Shown: positions 21,518-34,176 of the stretch, piece by piece
How the letters are laid out: every line of letters begins with the position of its first letter
Position numbering within the stretch: position 1 is the first letter of the stretch
NCBI GenBank assembly: GCA_940671915.1
Contig: CALNVZ010003434.1
Span: 19,141,508-19,205,507 of the forward strand
Length of the DNA: 64,000 bases
Reading direction: 5' to 3'
From: Paracentrotus lividus
Lineage: Eukaryota; Echinodermata; Echinoidea; Camarodonta; Echinidae
Notes under the pieces: generated by a model
What the model saw: the letters and a program-made list of their open reading frames with translations, nothing else
The model's database searches: none
Told to the model about the DNA's origin: nothing
Position numbers and translations under genes: made by a program

Positions 21518-22647
21518 GCAAGGTTGACTTTATTGTCTGCCGAGAATTGTGTATAAGTACTTATACTTATAAATAAGTATATAAGTCCATCTTGTTCTGT
21601 GAGGTTGAACAATAACATATGACAAATAGAATATAAAGAGAAGATGACTTGAAAAAAACTGTTATTAGGGTGATTATGCGACTTTTAAATGCAAATTCGA
21701 CTTGATCTGATACTTCCAGATATTCTGTGATGTTACTCTCCTCCAAGTCTTCTTCACAACTATGTTCTCACTTTCTCCTCTGGTTTGCAGTCCTTTCCAG
21801 AGCTACAACCACACTTACCTAAGTGACACTTCCAGAAGTAGAATAAGTTCATTTAAAGTCATCTACTGTTTGTATTCTATCATTTTCTAACCTTTTTTTT
21901 TCTAAGTCGAACAGATTCCACTCAAGCAATAGACTGTGGCTGGGACTTACTTTTTGAATTGTGCTAGTTATATATTTGAGTTAAATTTAAACAATATCCG
22001 AGTCATCTTCGATCCTTTCATAGCACAGTCCACTTCAATCAGACTTGCCTTGCCATACTATGACTATAATTTCAACTTCAAACTAGCAATAAGTGAAGAC
22101 ATCTGGAAAATATAACCGACACAAGAACATTCTGTGCAATATTCTAATTTTTTATATATTGTTTGATCATGCTTATGTCCATTCATCCATTATACATGCA
22201 GTTGCTTATGTTGGATCATACTTTAATCTTCATTTTATCATTTGTAAAAAAGATTCATCTAATTGGTAGAGGTCAATACTGAAATTAGATTTCTACATCT
22301 CTCATTCAATTTTGTAAATACCTTACTTGGCTTGAATTGTATGACAAGGCGTGCTGTCAGTATGCAAATGCCTCATAATTAGGATAATTACAAAATTGAA
22401 GGGTGTAAAGAAGAAATTTTTCAGAATTGATTTCTTTATATTATTGCTGAAGAACCATAAAACTCTCGTCGATATGAAGAAGTTCCTAATGTCGAAAACT
22501 TCTTGTATGATACATGCATGGAAAACGACCTTTGAAATTCAAATTTTTATCAAGTAGCTATTCATCCATCCTCATCCTTAAGGATCATACTTCAGTCTTA
22601 ATTTTTTCATAATATCGCTGAAGAACTATGACACTCTGGTCGATATA

Positions 22648-22735
22648 ATAATAATAATAATAATGGTGGCTCCTTCTATAGCACACAGGTCCGCCTTTTT
22701 GGTGCTCATGGCGCTTTAAAATAAACTAGAGAAGA
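22648..22735 (-). repeat. SINE-like tail fragment
   Basis: (ATA)n at the left followed by a block resembling the 3' body of a tRNA-derived SINE in reverse (GGCTCC...AGCAC...GGCGCTTTA). Only a fragment is visible. Confidence 0.4.
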
Positions 22736-23132
22736 AAGGTAATGAATAAACTGACGAAACGTCAAAATAAAAATGAGATGAAGAAATCTGTTTGTCAAAG
22801 GCCTCTGGTATGATGTGGAGAACATTTATATTTATTCTTTGATATCCCATTTCTGTGATGTCCCATACATCCATCCATCGTACACGTACACATACATTTG
22901 CAGATGCCTGCGGATCATTCTTCAGTGTTAATTTCTTCATATCATTGTTGAAGCTGCCGTCCCATAACAAAAGGAAGCAACTATGAACAATGTTTTCTGA
23001 AAAAGCGAAAGATATAACTGCATTTACACTGTTGTAAACGGAATCTCGAAATGTCTTACCTTAAATATGTTTAAGCTGGATAAACTTTTATGTATGAAAC
23101 CTGGCTAGAAGGAAATTGGCGCTGAATCAAAT

Positions 23133-24045
23133 ACAACTAGATGAATCCTCGACCGCGCACGGTTGAAATATATGCCTCCGCCATTGCCAGATCAGAAATA
23201 TATGACACATTCATCTATTCACTTTCATTCATACACAGACACCTTTGACCTTGACCTTTGACCTTGTAACCACAAAATCTAATCAGATAATTGTCAACAT
23301 AGTATGCACACATGTACATGTACCAAGTATGAAGATGATCTGTCAAATGGTTGTTGAGTTATCATAAGAACAAGCTTTTAAAAACCTATTTGACCTCTGA
23401 CCTTTGACCTTGTGAACCCAAAATCTTCTTTGATCATTGCCACCCCAGTATGCACACATGTACTAAATAATAAAATGATTAGTAAAACGGTTCTTGAGTT
23501 ATTGTTAGAATTAGCTATTTTCACCTACATGTATTTATTGACCTCTGTGGCCTTTGACCTTGTGACCCCAAAATCTAATCAGATCATTGTCACCTCAGTA
23601 TGCACACATGAACCAAGAATGAGGATGATCCGTCAAATGGTTCTTGAGTTATCATGAGAACAAGCTATTTTCATCTATTTATTGACCTCTGACCTTTGAC
23701 CTTGTGACCCCAAAATCTGATCAGATCATTGTCATTTCTGTATGCACTAATGTACCAAGTATAAAGATGATAAGTGAAACAATTCCTGAGTTATTGTGAG
23801 AACGAGCTATTTTCACCTATTTATTGATCTCTGTGACCTTTGACTTCGTGACCCCAAAATCTAATCAGATCATTGTCACCTCAGTATGCACACACGTACC
23901 AAGAATGAAGATCATCCGTCAAACGGTTCTTAAGTCATCGTGAGAACGAAAGTGGGATGGACGTACAGACGGACGGAGGGACGGACGGACGGACAACCCG
24001 AAAACATAATGCCTCCGGCGAGACTTCGTCGCGGAGGCATAAAAA
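23133..24045. mobile_element. Interspersed element with 145-bp internal repeats carrying TGACCTTTGACCT
   Basis: Left end CTAGATGAATCCTCGACCGC, right end a hairpin (ATGCCTCCG ... CGGAGGCAT) followed by an A-run. Inside are five units of about 145 bp, each with a GACCTTTGACCTTGTGACC-like core, then a GTATGCACACATGTACCAAG block, then GTCAAACGGTTCTTGAGTTAT. A GGACGGACGGACGG tract precedes the hairpin. A second copy lies at 48322-49425 and a third end at 49958-50036 (reverse). No transposase is seen, so it is non-autonomous; class uncertain. Confidence 0.8.
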
Positions 24046-24375
24046 CATCCATAAGTCAAAATTGTCATTTTTCAGAGTTGCTTCCTTTTGTCATGGGATG
24101 GCAGCATGGCACTCTTGTCCAAATGAAGAAGTTCTATTAGTCAAAGCCTTCAGTATGAAGTGGAAAATATTTTAACTGTATCATGTCCCATCTATCCATC
24201 CATCCATAATACATCCTATGGATCATACTTCAGTCTTAATTTCTTCATATTATCGCTGAAGAATCATGGCACTCTCGTCGAAATAAAGAAGTTGTATTAG
24301 TAAAAAAAATGAAGCAGAAAATATTCTAATTGTATCATGTCCTTCTAACCATCAATCCATCGTATACACATGTGC

Positions 24376-27300
24376 CTATGGATCATACTTTAGTCTTAAT
24401 TTCTTCATATTATCACTGAAGAACCAAGGCACTCTGGTAGAAATGAAAAAGTTCTGTTTGTCAAAAGCCTCTGGTATAACAAGCTGCTTTGCATGGAGAT
24501 GCATCGGGACTGTCCTTGCCTTAGGTTGCGTGATACCAAGAGAACGAAGTATACCCTCCGTCAATTTCTGAATAGAAAGAGAAGGAGAATTGTCATGATA
24601 ATGGTGGCTCAAGGTGCAGAACAAACAAAAGACTGTTGCAATTTAATTCAAATTCCATTTTCAGCATTTACAAACTGAAAACATGAATACATGCATTCAA
24701 TACGGTAAGAGAATAAACTACAGGGAAATTATAACCGATGAACAGAATTCACTGAAGAACAATATCGGCATGTACAAATTATAGGAAGAAAGAGCCCTTA
24801 GCGTAACGCAATCTCAAATTGGCAAATCAGTCATTCAAATATAATGTACAATGTATCCAAATATGACCCCCAATTGTCATACATGTACAGTAAAATGACA
24901 TTAATTCTGAGCACCTTTGCCCTTGGGAATGTACAAAAAAATGTACAATGACCAGCATGTTGTTAAAACAATGAAAACAAAGAATACTGTATTTGCTGTT
25001 ATTTTTGCGCAATTAATTTTTCGCGCTTAGAGGCCTCAAAACATATTTGCAGGTTTTTAAATTCACGCTGCATTTATGCATGAACGTGGTTGAAACCAAT
25101 CAAAGCATGCATAAGAAAGCATGCTCATAATATATTCGCTTGTTTTTAAATCCGCGCTGTTTGATCTTTGCGCAAAATCCGCAAAAATTAATGTACTGCA
25201 AATATTTCCACGATTACAGTAGTTCTTTTTCCATGTCATAAGCAAATACAGCCCATTCCTGATATAATGAGAGAGGATACTACAAGATTTCATTCTAATG
25301 AGGCCATTCTTTTAATCTCAATTTGTGCAAACGTCAATGTTCGCTTTTCAGTATGGCGATATAATGCACTTGGTTCCAATTGTCTCATTTTAACAGGAGT
25401 GTCCCTTACAGCAATCCCCAATGGTATTTCATTGGTATGCAATGGTATTTCATTCTGTAAGGGGTACTGTATCACAAAATAATGTTCTGATGTATCTATG
25501 TAATATCATTGGGGCTAGCTTACCTGAGGTGCTAGCCTGTCATGGTGTGAATACTTGTGGTCACCGAGGATAGGGCAACCTAACCCTTGGGCAAGGTGGA
25601 CTCTGATTTGATGCTTTACTCCTGTGTGGGTGTAAGAAAATGTATGGAGAGTATTATAAAAATCAATGACCCATCAATCAAATAAAAGTTAATCTTGAGT
25701 TACTGGTAATGACATATAAAAAATAAATTGAAACAAAAATCACAGCCTCAAACAACTCTTACACTTTCTTTCATTTCTCCAAATGTCATTTCTTGGAGAA
25801 TAGCACTGTTATACTGTAACTAAATCTCTTTGTAGGCTTGCTTGTTATAATAGGAGTTAAATTAATTGCACTATGTTTTTCATGAATAAAATATTTGAAA
25901 TAACAAAAAGGTCATAAATGTTTCCATACAGGTGGCGTCACACTGTCCCAAAGTTGAGCGAAGATGGACACACGAAATGTGAAATGTTAGGGTTCGGGCC
26001 TAGTCGGTCCCGAACTAGTCAACAGCCAAATAATAGCCAAAACGAGAACGATGTCTACAGAAGGTTACACGATGGCACTCAAACAACACACAAAGGATAT
26101 AAAAATAGCCCGATGCTTTTGTGATCAGAGCAAAATTTGAAATTTACCATGATCGTGTGTCTATCTTCGCTCAACTTCAGGACAGTATGACGCCATATTA
26201 TCGAAGTAAACCTTCGTAAAGTCCACCAGGATTTTTATAGGCGGCCAGAGATTTTACTGACGCATAGGAAGTTGCTGCCGAAGCCTGAAAAAACTCCACT
26301 AATAGTCATGGTGGTTTTAAGATTGCTAAGAGTGTACTCCAAAATGGCCCAATGCTTTCGTGATCAGAGTAAAATTTGAAATTTTCCATGATCAAGTGTC
26401 CATCCTTGCTCAACTTTGGGACAGTGTGACGCAGGCTATGCTAGCAAAGCTAAAAGGAACGTAATTGCAATTTTCATGTGCATTTTCATGTAAATGGTGG
26501 CTATTCATTGCTTTTTACAATTCTATCAAACAGACTTTAAAAAATACTTTGTTCAAAAAGGACTTATTAAAAATATAATTGGTGCCTTTTAGGCCTTTTG
26601 AATATTAGGTCCTCCTGTGGATTAGTGTACAAGCTATCATTTACACGTAAAAGTAGTTTTGTGATTGATAGTTCATGCCGCATATTCATGAGTTGTTAAT
26701 TTTGCATATTTTGAGTTTTTAAGCACACATTAAAAAATATGTCAAGTCAGGACATATCTGTGTAGTTTTAAATTTAGATTCCTTCTCCAGGTGACTCTGA
26801 CTTAAAATCAGTAGGCCAACCATGGAAACAGAATCAACTCAACTTGATAGCTTATAGAGTATCAGATGTTTACCAGTCTCGGGTTCCAGCTGTACTAGAG
26901 AGCAATTGCCATGCACACTCAGCACCTTATATCTGGTAATCGCTTCTTGACTATCCCTCTTGTTTCTCCTTCTTGAACTTGTCCCAGTACTATCAGGGTA
27001 AAGTTCACCCATATCTGGCTTGATCGCCATTCTGTGTCTCCCATTGACTTCTTTATCCACCATGGGCATGTCAATGATTCCTTCTCTTGGGCTGGGTATG
27101 CCAACAGTGATGACCTGAAACAAAATCGGAACAGATAACACGGTCTGTGGTGTGTTTTTTATACGAGAGCTGTGTTCTTTTGGGATTTTTTTCTTATAGA
27201 AATGAATTTCCATGCCATGACCTTAATGTGTTTAATTTTAATCAGACTTAAAATCGTCCTCAGATTACTTGTAATTTTTCACTGATAAAAACCGGTTCTT

Positions 27301-30300
27301 AGGACAATTACCCCCTGGACAATTACCCCCCGGACAATTACCCCCCGGACAATTACCCCCCTAGGACAATTACCCCCGGACAATTACCCCCCGGACAATT
27401 ACCCCCGAGGACAATTACCCCCGAGGACAATTACCCCCCCGGACAATTACCCCCCGGACAATTACCCCCCAGGACAATTCCCCCCGGACAATTACCCCCC
27501 GGACAATTTACCCCCCGACAATTACCCCCGGACAATTACCCGGACAATTACCCCCGGACAATTACCCCCGGACAATTACCCCCGAAGACAATTACCCCCC
27601 GAGGACAATTACCCCCGCGACAATAACCCCCGGAGAGTTACACCCGATCAAAACCCCGCACGACAATTACCCCCTCACAGGCATTGATGTTGGAATCAAG
27701 CGCGCCCATTGGGTCTCGCCCGGTGTCGCAGTTCTAATTATTTTCTACTTGATTTTATCATAATGAATATCTCTTTCTCTTTCATATTTCTCTTCTCCTT
27801 TGCTCTCTCTCACTTTTCTTCTTTTTCCTTGCTTTTTTCTCCCCCCCCCCCTCTCACCATCTGCGCCATGAAAAAAATGGGGGGGGGGGCTTGAGCCCAA
27901 GCCCCCCCCCCCCCGTTTGGATACTCATATATGCATCAGAAAATATGTAAACGGGCCCTCATATTACTTTTATTTTCAGTAGACAACAATTTGAACATTC
28001 ATGAAAGGACACAAATACACATAATAATCACACATGTTGAATATCTCTGATTCCAACTGATATGTTTTTTAATTATTTTTTGTTTAATTTCACGAAAAAA
28101 TGGATAAAACCTTGGTTTGAACCCATGGTTTCTAAGGGCGGCAATAAAGGTCATAATTAATAACTCCATAAATTAACAAATTAAGTATCAATTTATGTAA
28201 AAATAAGGTTAATCGTAAAATTAAATATCATACATAAGTTATTCGTTATGGCCCAGATGACCGCCAATAGAAACCATGGTTTCGGACCACGTATTTTGCT
28301 GAATCTACCGTTGGGAATATGAGGGCCAGTTTACATATTTTCTGATGCATATAATGTGTATCCAAACAGGGGGCTTGGGGTGCAAGCGCCCCCTCCCCAT
28401 TTTTTCATGGCACAGAAGGCTCCGCTAAACAAAACAAAAAAGGGGAAGGAGGGGGTGGAGGTCGAATGGATAAGTCGGCGGACTGACGATCACAAGGTAC
28501 GCGGTTCGAATCCCGTCCATTCCACTAATGTCCTTTGGCAAGATATTAATCTGCAAATTGCCAGACTTGACCCTAGTAAGGTAAATGGGTACCGGTAGGA
28601 AGAAATTCCTCGAATGGGCTAAAGCGCCCTTTATAAGGGCAGCTATGGCTATAGCCGGGTAATAATATTAGCTGCGCCACTGAATAGTTTACTAGATTAG
28701 TCGGCGCATTATAAATGCTTAAAATTGATATTATTATTAAAATTATTATTAAAGGAAAGGAAGAAAAAAGGGGAAAAAAAAGAAAAAAATAAGAAGGTGT
28801 GTGTGAGAGAGAGAGAGAGAGGCGGAGATAGAGAAAAGGAGAAAGATTAATATAAAAGAGAAAGAGAAAGAGAAAGCCATTAAGATAAGATCAAGTAGAA
28901 AATAATTCGAAAAACTTGCGACGACCAAGACGGAACTACACAAAAACAATGAGTGCGCCGTCGTTGATTCCACATCAATTGCCGGTGGAAAGGGGGGGGG
29001 GGTAACTGTTCGGGGAATGGGGTTAAATGCCTTCGGGGTAATTGTCCGGGGGTAATTGTCCTCTGGAAGGGTAGTAATTTTTGGCTGTCAATTGGTTCGG
29101 TGGGGTAATTGTTCGGGGGTAATTTCCTGGATAATTGTTCCGGGGGAATTGTCCTTCGGGGGTAATTATCCGGGGTAATTGTCCTCCGGGGGGTAATTTT
29201 CCTGGTGTAATTGTCGGGGGTAATTGTCATCGGGGGTAATTGTCCTTCGGGGGTAATTGCTGGGGTAGTTGTCCTATACGAAATATAAAAGAGAAAGAGA
29301 AAGAGAAATTCATTAAGATAAGATCGAGTAGAAAATAATTTGAAAACCTGCGAGCGAGACTCACAATGGGCGCCACTTGATTTCAACATCAATGTGTTGA
29401 GGAGATGCTACGTGTGGTAATCCGGGGGTATAATGTTCACGGGGGTAATTGTCCTCGGGGAGTAATTGTCCGGGAGGGTAATTGTCCGGGGGTAATTGTC
29501 CGGGGGGTAATTTGTCCGGGGGGTAATTGTCCGGGTGGGGGTAATTGTCCATCGGGGGGTAATTGTCCGGGGGGTAATTGTCCGGGGGGTAATTGTCCTC
29601 GGGGGGTAAATTGTCCTCGGGGTAATTGTCCGGGGTAATTGTCCGGGGTAATTGTCCTCGGGGGGTATTGTCCGGGGGGTAGTTGTCGGGGGGTAATTGT
29701 CCGGGGGGTAATTGTCCTGATACGATAAAAACCCAGTGTATGATGGGTTGGACAATTGGGTTTTGAAAGATGCGAATGGCATTTGAACCTGGGTCCAATC
29801 CATGTCAATTTGTAGGCTGATGCGGAGAGGTGACAATGAGCATTACCTCTTAACCAACTCTCAATCCTTGATACTCCTGTAACTGACCACTATTAAAGGG
29901 AATCTAGTGTAATGGGAAGTTTTGGGAAAGATGAAGAAAATTATTATGAGCTTTCCTGTTATTTTCATGCTATCTAAGAAGAGTATGTAATAAAAAAACT
30001 CCAAAAGAAAGAAAATGCTCTTCAATTGCCCTTATAGTAATAATATGACCTAAAATATACCAAAGCAGCTGATACATGTATATTTGGGTCCTGAACATTT
30101 TGTGATGCCCCATACATGCATTTCTGTGTAAATACATGTGACTAAAAGCTGAATTAGTTTAATTTCTTATCATTTTGGCAATTCCAAAACCTCACAGCAC
30201 AAAATAATGCTTACTATAGGTGAACTGTTATCAACCTTTCCAAATCACTTTTAGACAGTTTCTTCCACATTTCATTGTCATGACCAGAACAATAATTTCA

Positions 30301-33104
30301 CTTTAATCTGAAATTGCTTCAATCCTCACCAAGTAACGTTTGAGGATCTGTCTCTTCCTGAACATCTCATGCAGTATCCTGGCCGTTGTCTCTGTTCTCG
30401 CTAGCAGCATCACACCAGTAGTCTCTTTATCCAGTCTGTGAATCAAATGAAGGTCTTCTGTGTTACCCTGCTTGTTCAGGGTATTGGCAAGTCTTGGTAG
30501 AAGACTATCTATGCTGTGCCTCATTCCAGGTCCCCCTAAGATCAATGAAACGGCAAAGACAAATAATGAATGCAGGAATGTTCAGTTAATATTCTAAATG
30601 AACCTTAGAAACAATTTTAAAGAAAGTTAATGTACCTACCATAATATAGCTGACTTTGATTGATTTCATTACTTTGTCAGCTAATTTTGTAATGTTTTAT
30701 ATTGTGTATTTTAATCATTTAAATTTCTTGTGTGCCTACTGTCAGTGCCATTATCAGCAGATTCATGAATGTGTGCTTAAAGACTGTTGACAGCAACAGC
30801 AATAAATTAACAATAAATCTAAACCCAGCAATAGATCCCAATTCTGGTGATAGTTCAATTATTACAATCAATTAAAAAAATTAATCAAATTAAATAAACT
30901 TGGGTACCTCACTACCTGATACAGTATTCAGAAAATATAAAATGGAACTTATTTATTTAACTAAAAGTAATTGTTGCATCAAATCTAAAACAAACAAAAA
31001 ATTGATGAAGAAAGTGCAAAACAACAACAACAAAAAAGAAGAAGAAGAAAAAAAAAAGAAGCAAACTGTGGTATATGTATAAGTGTTGAAAGAATATTCA
31101 TGTTTTCCCTAATGTCCTCTTACCATGTACAGGGAGTCCAGAGGGTTTGTCCAGTGCAATGATGTCATCTAAATGTAAAATGGAAAATGTCATCTAAATT
31201 ATCAAAATGCATGTTATATAGAGAAAAGTTAGTTAACCCATAATTACTTCCTGTCTTACAGACGGTAGGTAGAGAGGTTCCATTTGTGATTTGACACCAT
31301 GGATGCTTACCCAGGAACAAGTGGTTTCTATCACCTGATTTTTTTTTCACCTTATGTACAGTAATGGCTTGTTATTCCACCCATCCCTCCATCTGGTAAA
31401 GTCATTAAATCCCACTTTCACGGGCCCGAGCATGCCTGAAACTGTCCTGGGTGGAACAGGTGGTTTTGCTGTGGTCCAGAAATTAGCCTCCAGACAGGTA
31501 TTTCCAGTGCTTTTCACAAAGTCTGGGGTCAGCAAATTATGATCTACTCCCCATGAAAGCTGAAGCCCCTATGTCTTTAATATTGATCATGCATTTTGCT
31601 TCCATCATTCTCCGTCATTCTGTAACATTTACAACATAAGAGCATTATCCATGATCCACAAAATTTGTTTAATTTTTCATTTAATAATCTTATTTTGTTG
31701 AAGAAAAGGCATCTCTACAGAGAAACATAGAAAAAAGTGCAACATGTACACGAACAGTTAAATACTAGTATTTTATCATAACTACAACACATAAATACTC
31801 ACTTCACTGGGATTTTCGTCCATAAAAAAAAAAAAGAAGATATTTCAATACAAAAACAATATCATCGGTCAAAATGTGTCCATGGATCTGCAATAATTTC
31901 TTTTTCAATCTCTGTCCGATTTTGAGGGCAAATTTTCCAAGAGTATTTTTCGTCTTCTGAACTATTTTCTGGGGGGGGGGGCAATTTTTTTCAACAGCTT
32001 CCCCCCCCCCCCCCTTTTGAAAAAAAATACAGATTTTGAAGTTAGTTATTCTTTCACTCTCTCTGTTTCTCCCTCTATTGTCCTTACCTTTGTCAAAGAT
32101 AACTCTATCTCTCAGGATCTTTGCAACAACATCAGCACTCAGTCTACTGAAATCTCGTGTCTGATATTTCAGATCTCGTATTTCTGCATACAGAAAAGTA
32201 AAATGTTCAAAAGAAATCAGTCAGACGAGCCGTGAAAATGAAGAAGAAGACAAAAAACTGCATGGAATCTCAGAGTGAGTTAGCTAGAGCTAGAAAGATC
32301 TGTGTCCTGTAACATCAGTAATAGTATTAATGAATATTTAGGAAATTTGAAACAGTAAATCTGATTGGTTCAATATGAAACTTTGTGAAAAAAAGTGCAT
32401 TCAACAAGGATAATGAAGTGTTACAAGTGATAGTTAAACTTCTTATCTAACAGGGCCCATGAATGCGGTCAAAGTATTAGGTTTAAAGCTAATCTAGTGT
32501 TGAAGTCATGAGATTGAATCAAGGAAGAAACTGCCTCAAAGTGATGGGGAAGATTGATACCAATGCAACTAAGAAAGCAGAATTGGGAAAGCCAGTTTTT
32601 AATCTTTTGTCAAGTTTCAGGACTGCATACCTTCCCATGACAGGCTTTTACAAGCTTTTTATTGTACAGCATTATTCAAGGTGGTTTAGACCCAATGGCA
32701 ATTTACCAACAAAACAACTCACTTTTTGGACTATCTTCCTTCTCTTCGACTTGTTGCTGCGCCTTCAAATTAGCCTTCATGCCAGCCTTGAGCTTTTGCC
32801 GGATCCTGGCAGCAACTACACTAGATTGACTGAGGTCAGCATCTGGTGAGAGAGCTAACTTTTCTAACTTTCGTCTCAATGTCCTCTTCTCTTTGACGTC
32901 ACCATCAACGAATATATCTTTCTTGTCTGAAGTAACATTTCCCCCTGGATTAGATGGTGTTGGATTTGCTTGAGCAGTATTGCGATGTCTTCTGTGTCTT
33001 GGTGAAAGAATGGCTAATCTTGAAGAGCATTGCAGAATTTGTGTTTGATACCTGAAGCTGAAGATTGTTCTTGAACAAACGTAAAGCTTCTTACAACAAG
33101 CCAT
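24376..33104 (-). CDS. RPUSD4: RPUSD4, mitochondrial RNA pseudouridine synthase
   Basis: Seven exons on the minus strand read in phase: 33104-32723, 32183-32088, 31168-31124, 30535-30330, 27114-26874, 25621-25524 and 24567-24376 (stop TAG). They total 1260 nt, 419 residues. The start ATG at 33104 opens an arginine-, serine- and cysteine-rich N terminus compatible with mitochondrial import. A RluA-family core follows: [13 protein letters not shown], then [10 protein letters not shown] with the catalytic aspartate near residue 210, then [10 protein letters not shown] and [11 protein letters not shown], and a C-terminal PMHLHAKQL block. The order and exon contents match human RPUSD4, which modifies 16S rRNA and mt-tRNA in mitochondrial RNA granules. 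All seven introns' borders are GT-AG. An in-frame upstream extension exists, so a 5' UTR intron is possible. The gene looks intact. Confidence 0.95.
24985..25220. mobile_element. MITE with ACTGTA...TTTTTGCG ends
   Basis: The left end (ATACTGTATTTGC...TTTTTGCGC) and the reverse complement of the right end (TACTGTAATCG...TTTTTGCGG) are imperfect inverted repeats over about 60 bp. It lies in the last RPUSD4 intron. Confidence 0.5.
25930..26196. mobile_element. MITE with GGCGTCACACTGTCC ends
   Basis: The left arm GCGTCACACTGTCC...GTTGAGCGAAGAT and the reverse complement of the right arm GGCGTCATACTGTCC match over about 50 bp. A partial second copy of the right arm occurs at 26340-26435. It lies in an RPUSD4 intron. 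Confidence 0.75.
27868..28412. mobile_element. Long fold-back element nested in the minisatellite complex
   Basis: The arm from GCCATGAAAAAAATGGGG through TTTGGATAC and GCATCAGAAAATATGTAAAC (27868-27966) reappears inverted at 28312-28412. A second inner inverted pair carries AACCATGGTTTCT (28118-28155 and 28250-28290). Nearly all of the element can pair with itself. Confidence 0.75.
28455..28755 (+). mobile_element. tRNA-derived SINE
   Basis: Head with tRNA-Arg-like A box (CGAATGGATAAG) and B box GGTTCGAATCCC, then a body of about 200 bp containing GGGCTAAAGCGCCC, and an (ATT)n-like tail to about 28755. Cloverleaf pairing is poor, so it is not a working tRNA gene. It is nested inside the RPUSD4 intron repeat complex. 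Confidence 0.72.
31270..31555. repeat. Interspersed repeat, copy 2 (GACACCATGGATGCTTA family)
   Basis: See the copy at 15590-15950. The two share their starts, the TTTTGCTGTGGT block and the GGGGTCAGCAAATTATGATC end. This copy has a single internal block rather than the tandem pair. Confidence 0.65.
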
Positions 33105-34176
33105 TGCAGGGTTTGGTTGGATCACAAAGTCCTGACAGCAGGCCTGCAGTAAGAATAATTTGCAAATATAAACATTTTGACTACACACGATATAATTCAT
33201 TCTATAGATTGTTCTTGTTTCACTGGTGGTTTACATGGACTTAAACTACTAAACTATTTTACTATCCTCCATGCTTAGATATAAAACTAATGATCACATG
33301 CTCATAAATGCACACCCCAGAATCAGAGATCAGTCTTTCTTATCTACATTGTATCATTTATCTATTTCTTTGTTTTTCCTTCTTTCATCTTCTCTTCTGT
33401 CATTTACTTTCTCTTTGTGTCATCCTTCTTTCATCTGACCATGCGTTTTGAATTGGGCCAGTAAATAAGTGGATCTGTGATATCTACGCAACATTTTTTG
33501 GTGCATTCCTTTAATTTTCTCCACTGATATACAAGATATGATGTAGTATTTGGTCTCAAAATAAAGCTTATGATGAGAACAATATATACAGTCATACCTA
33601 AAAGATTGAAATAAAAATGCTTTTTACCTCTAAATTAGTGGTTAATTAGCAACATGTGCAGGGTGGTAGATGATCGGAAGGTGAAAATTCTCCCGATAGC
33701 AACCTGAAGGACTACAGCCACCATAGATCATGCTATTGTGGATTTTTATAAATAATTCATCATGATAATACTAAGTTTAGATTAACTTCAACTAAAATTA
33801 GAGTATTTAAGTTTAATTATTAATTAGTTTTTTACATAATTAAGCCCAAGAGCAGCATACCTGGCTGCATGATCGTGCATTAAATACTTGAGTTAAGGCT
33901 ACTTTCAAGACTTAAGAGATTGTTTGAATGGACAATATTCAGAAAGGAAAATATTCATTGATCATAATTTTTGATAAATTGTGGTTTTAGCATGCAGACG
34001 ATGGGGGAGAATTTACAGCAAACTTGAAGAGAGAAAGTCCAACCTGAGGGCTATAATCCTTGGTAGTGATTTAAAAATTTGAAAATATACACTTTAGAAT
34101 TAAATTTGATTGTATAATTGTTGTAAAAAAAGATACTTTATTGCTATTGTTTTGTTTTATTGAAAATAACACCTGC

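Larger units (their letters stand above)
22180..24310 (-). pseudogene. Tandem degenerate copies of the RPUSD4 last exon
   Basis: Segments near 22205-22245, 22430-22515, 22575-22650, 22770-22970, 24080-24170 and 24210-24310 each resemble part of the coding strand of the working exon at 24376-24567, mainly the AFDKQ...[10 protein letters not shown] end, with its 3' flank of CATCCATCC words. Several copies share a non-exonic junction after the codons for PEAFDK that reads GAAGTGGAAAATATT on the plus strand. They have stops and indels. A separate repeat (23133-24045) has been inserted among them. Confidence 0.75.
27285..29735. repeat. GGACAATTACCCCC minisatellite complex in inverted arms
   Basis: About 25 units of a roughly 15-bp word GGACAATTACCCCCC fill 27300-27675. 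The reverse complement fills 28985-29270 and 29410-29720. The flanks also match in inverted orientation: 27680-27800 resembles the reverse complements of 28845-28985 and 29280-29395, including TTTTCTACTTGATTTTATC. This gives one forward and two reverse copies of the same composite repeat. A short related piece (TAGTTGTCCTGGGGGTAATT) is at 10038-10060. Frames rich in Asn-Tyr-Pro-Pro across it are repeat artefacts. Confidence 0.85.

Noticed and set aside
22716..22970. 84-residue minus-strand frame as a separate gene
   Set aside because: It contains PEAFDKQ and MKKLTLK words because it crosses degenerate copies of the RPUSD4 last exon.
23246..23880. CRISPR-like array
   Set aside because: Units of about 145 bp have no constant short repeat with unique spacers, and the genome is clearly eukaryotic.
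28458..28530. Functional tRNA-Arg gene
   Set aside because: A and B boxes are present but anticodon and acceptor stems do not pair, and a SINE body and tail follow.
29361..29836. Overlapping minus-strand frames rich in Asn-Tyr-Pro-Pro repeats
   Set aside because: They are translations of the GGGGTAATTGTCC minisatellite and stay open in several frames, which is what a repeat does; no start, splice or conserved domain supports a protein.
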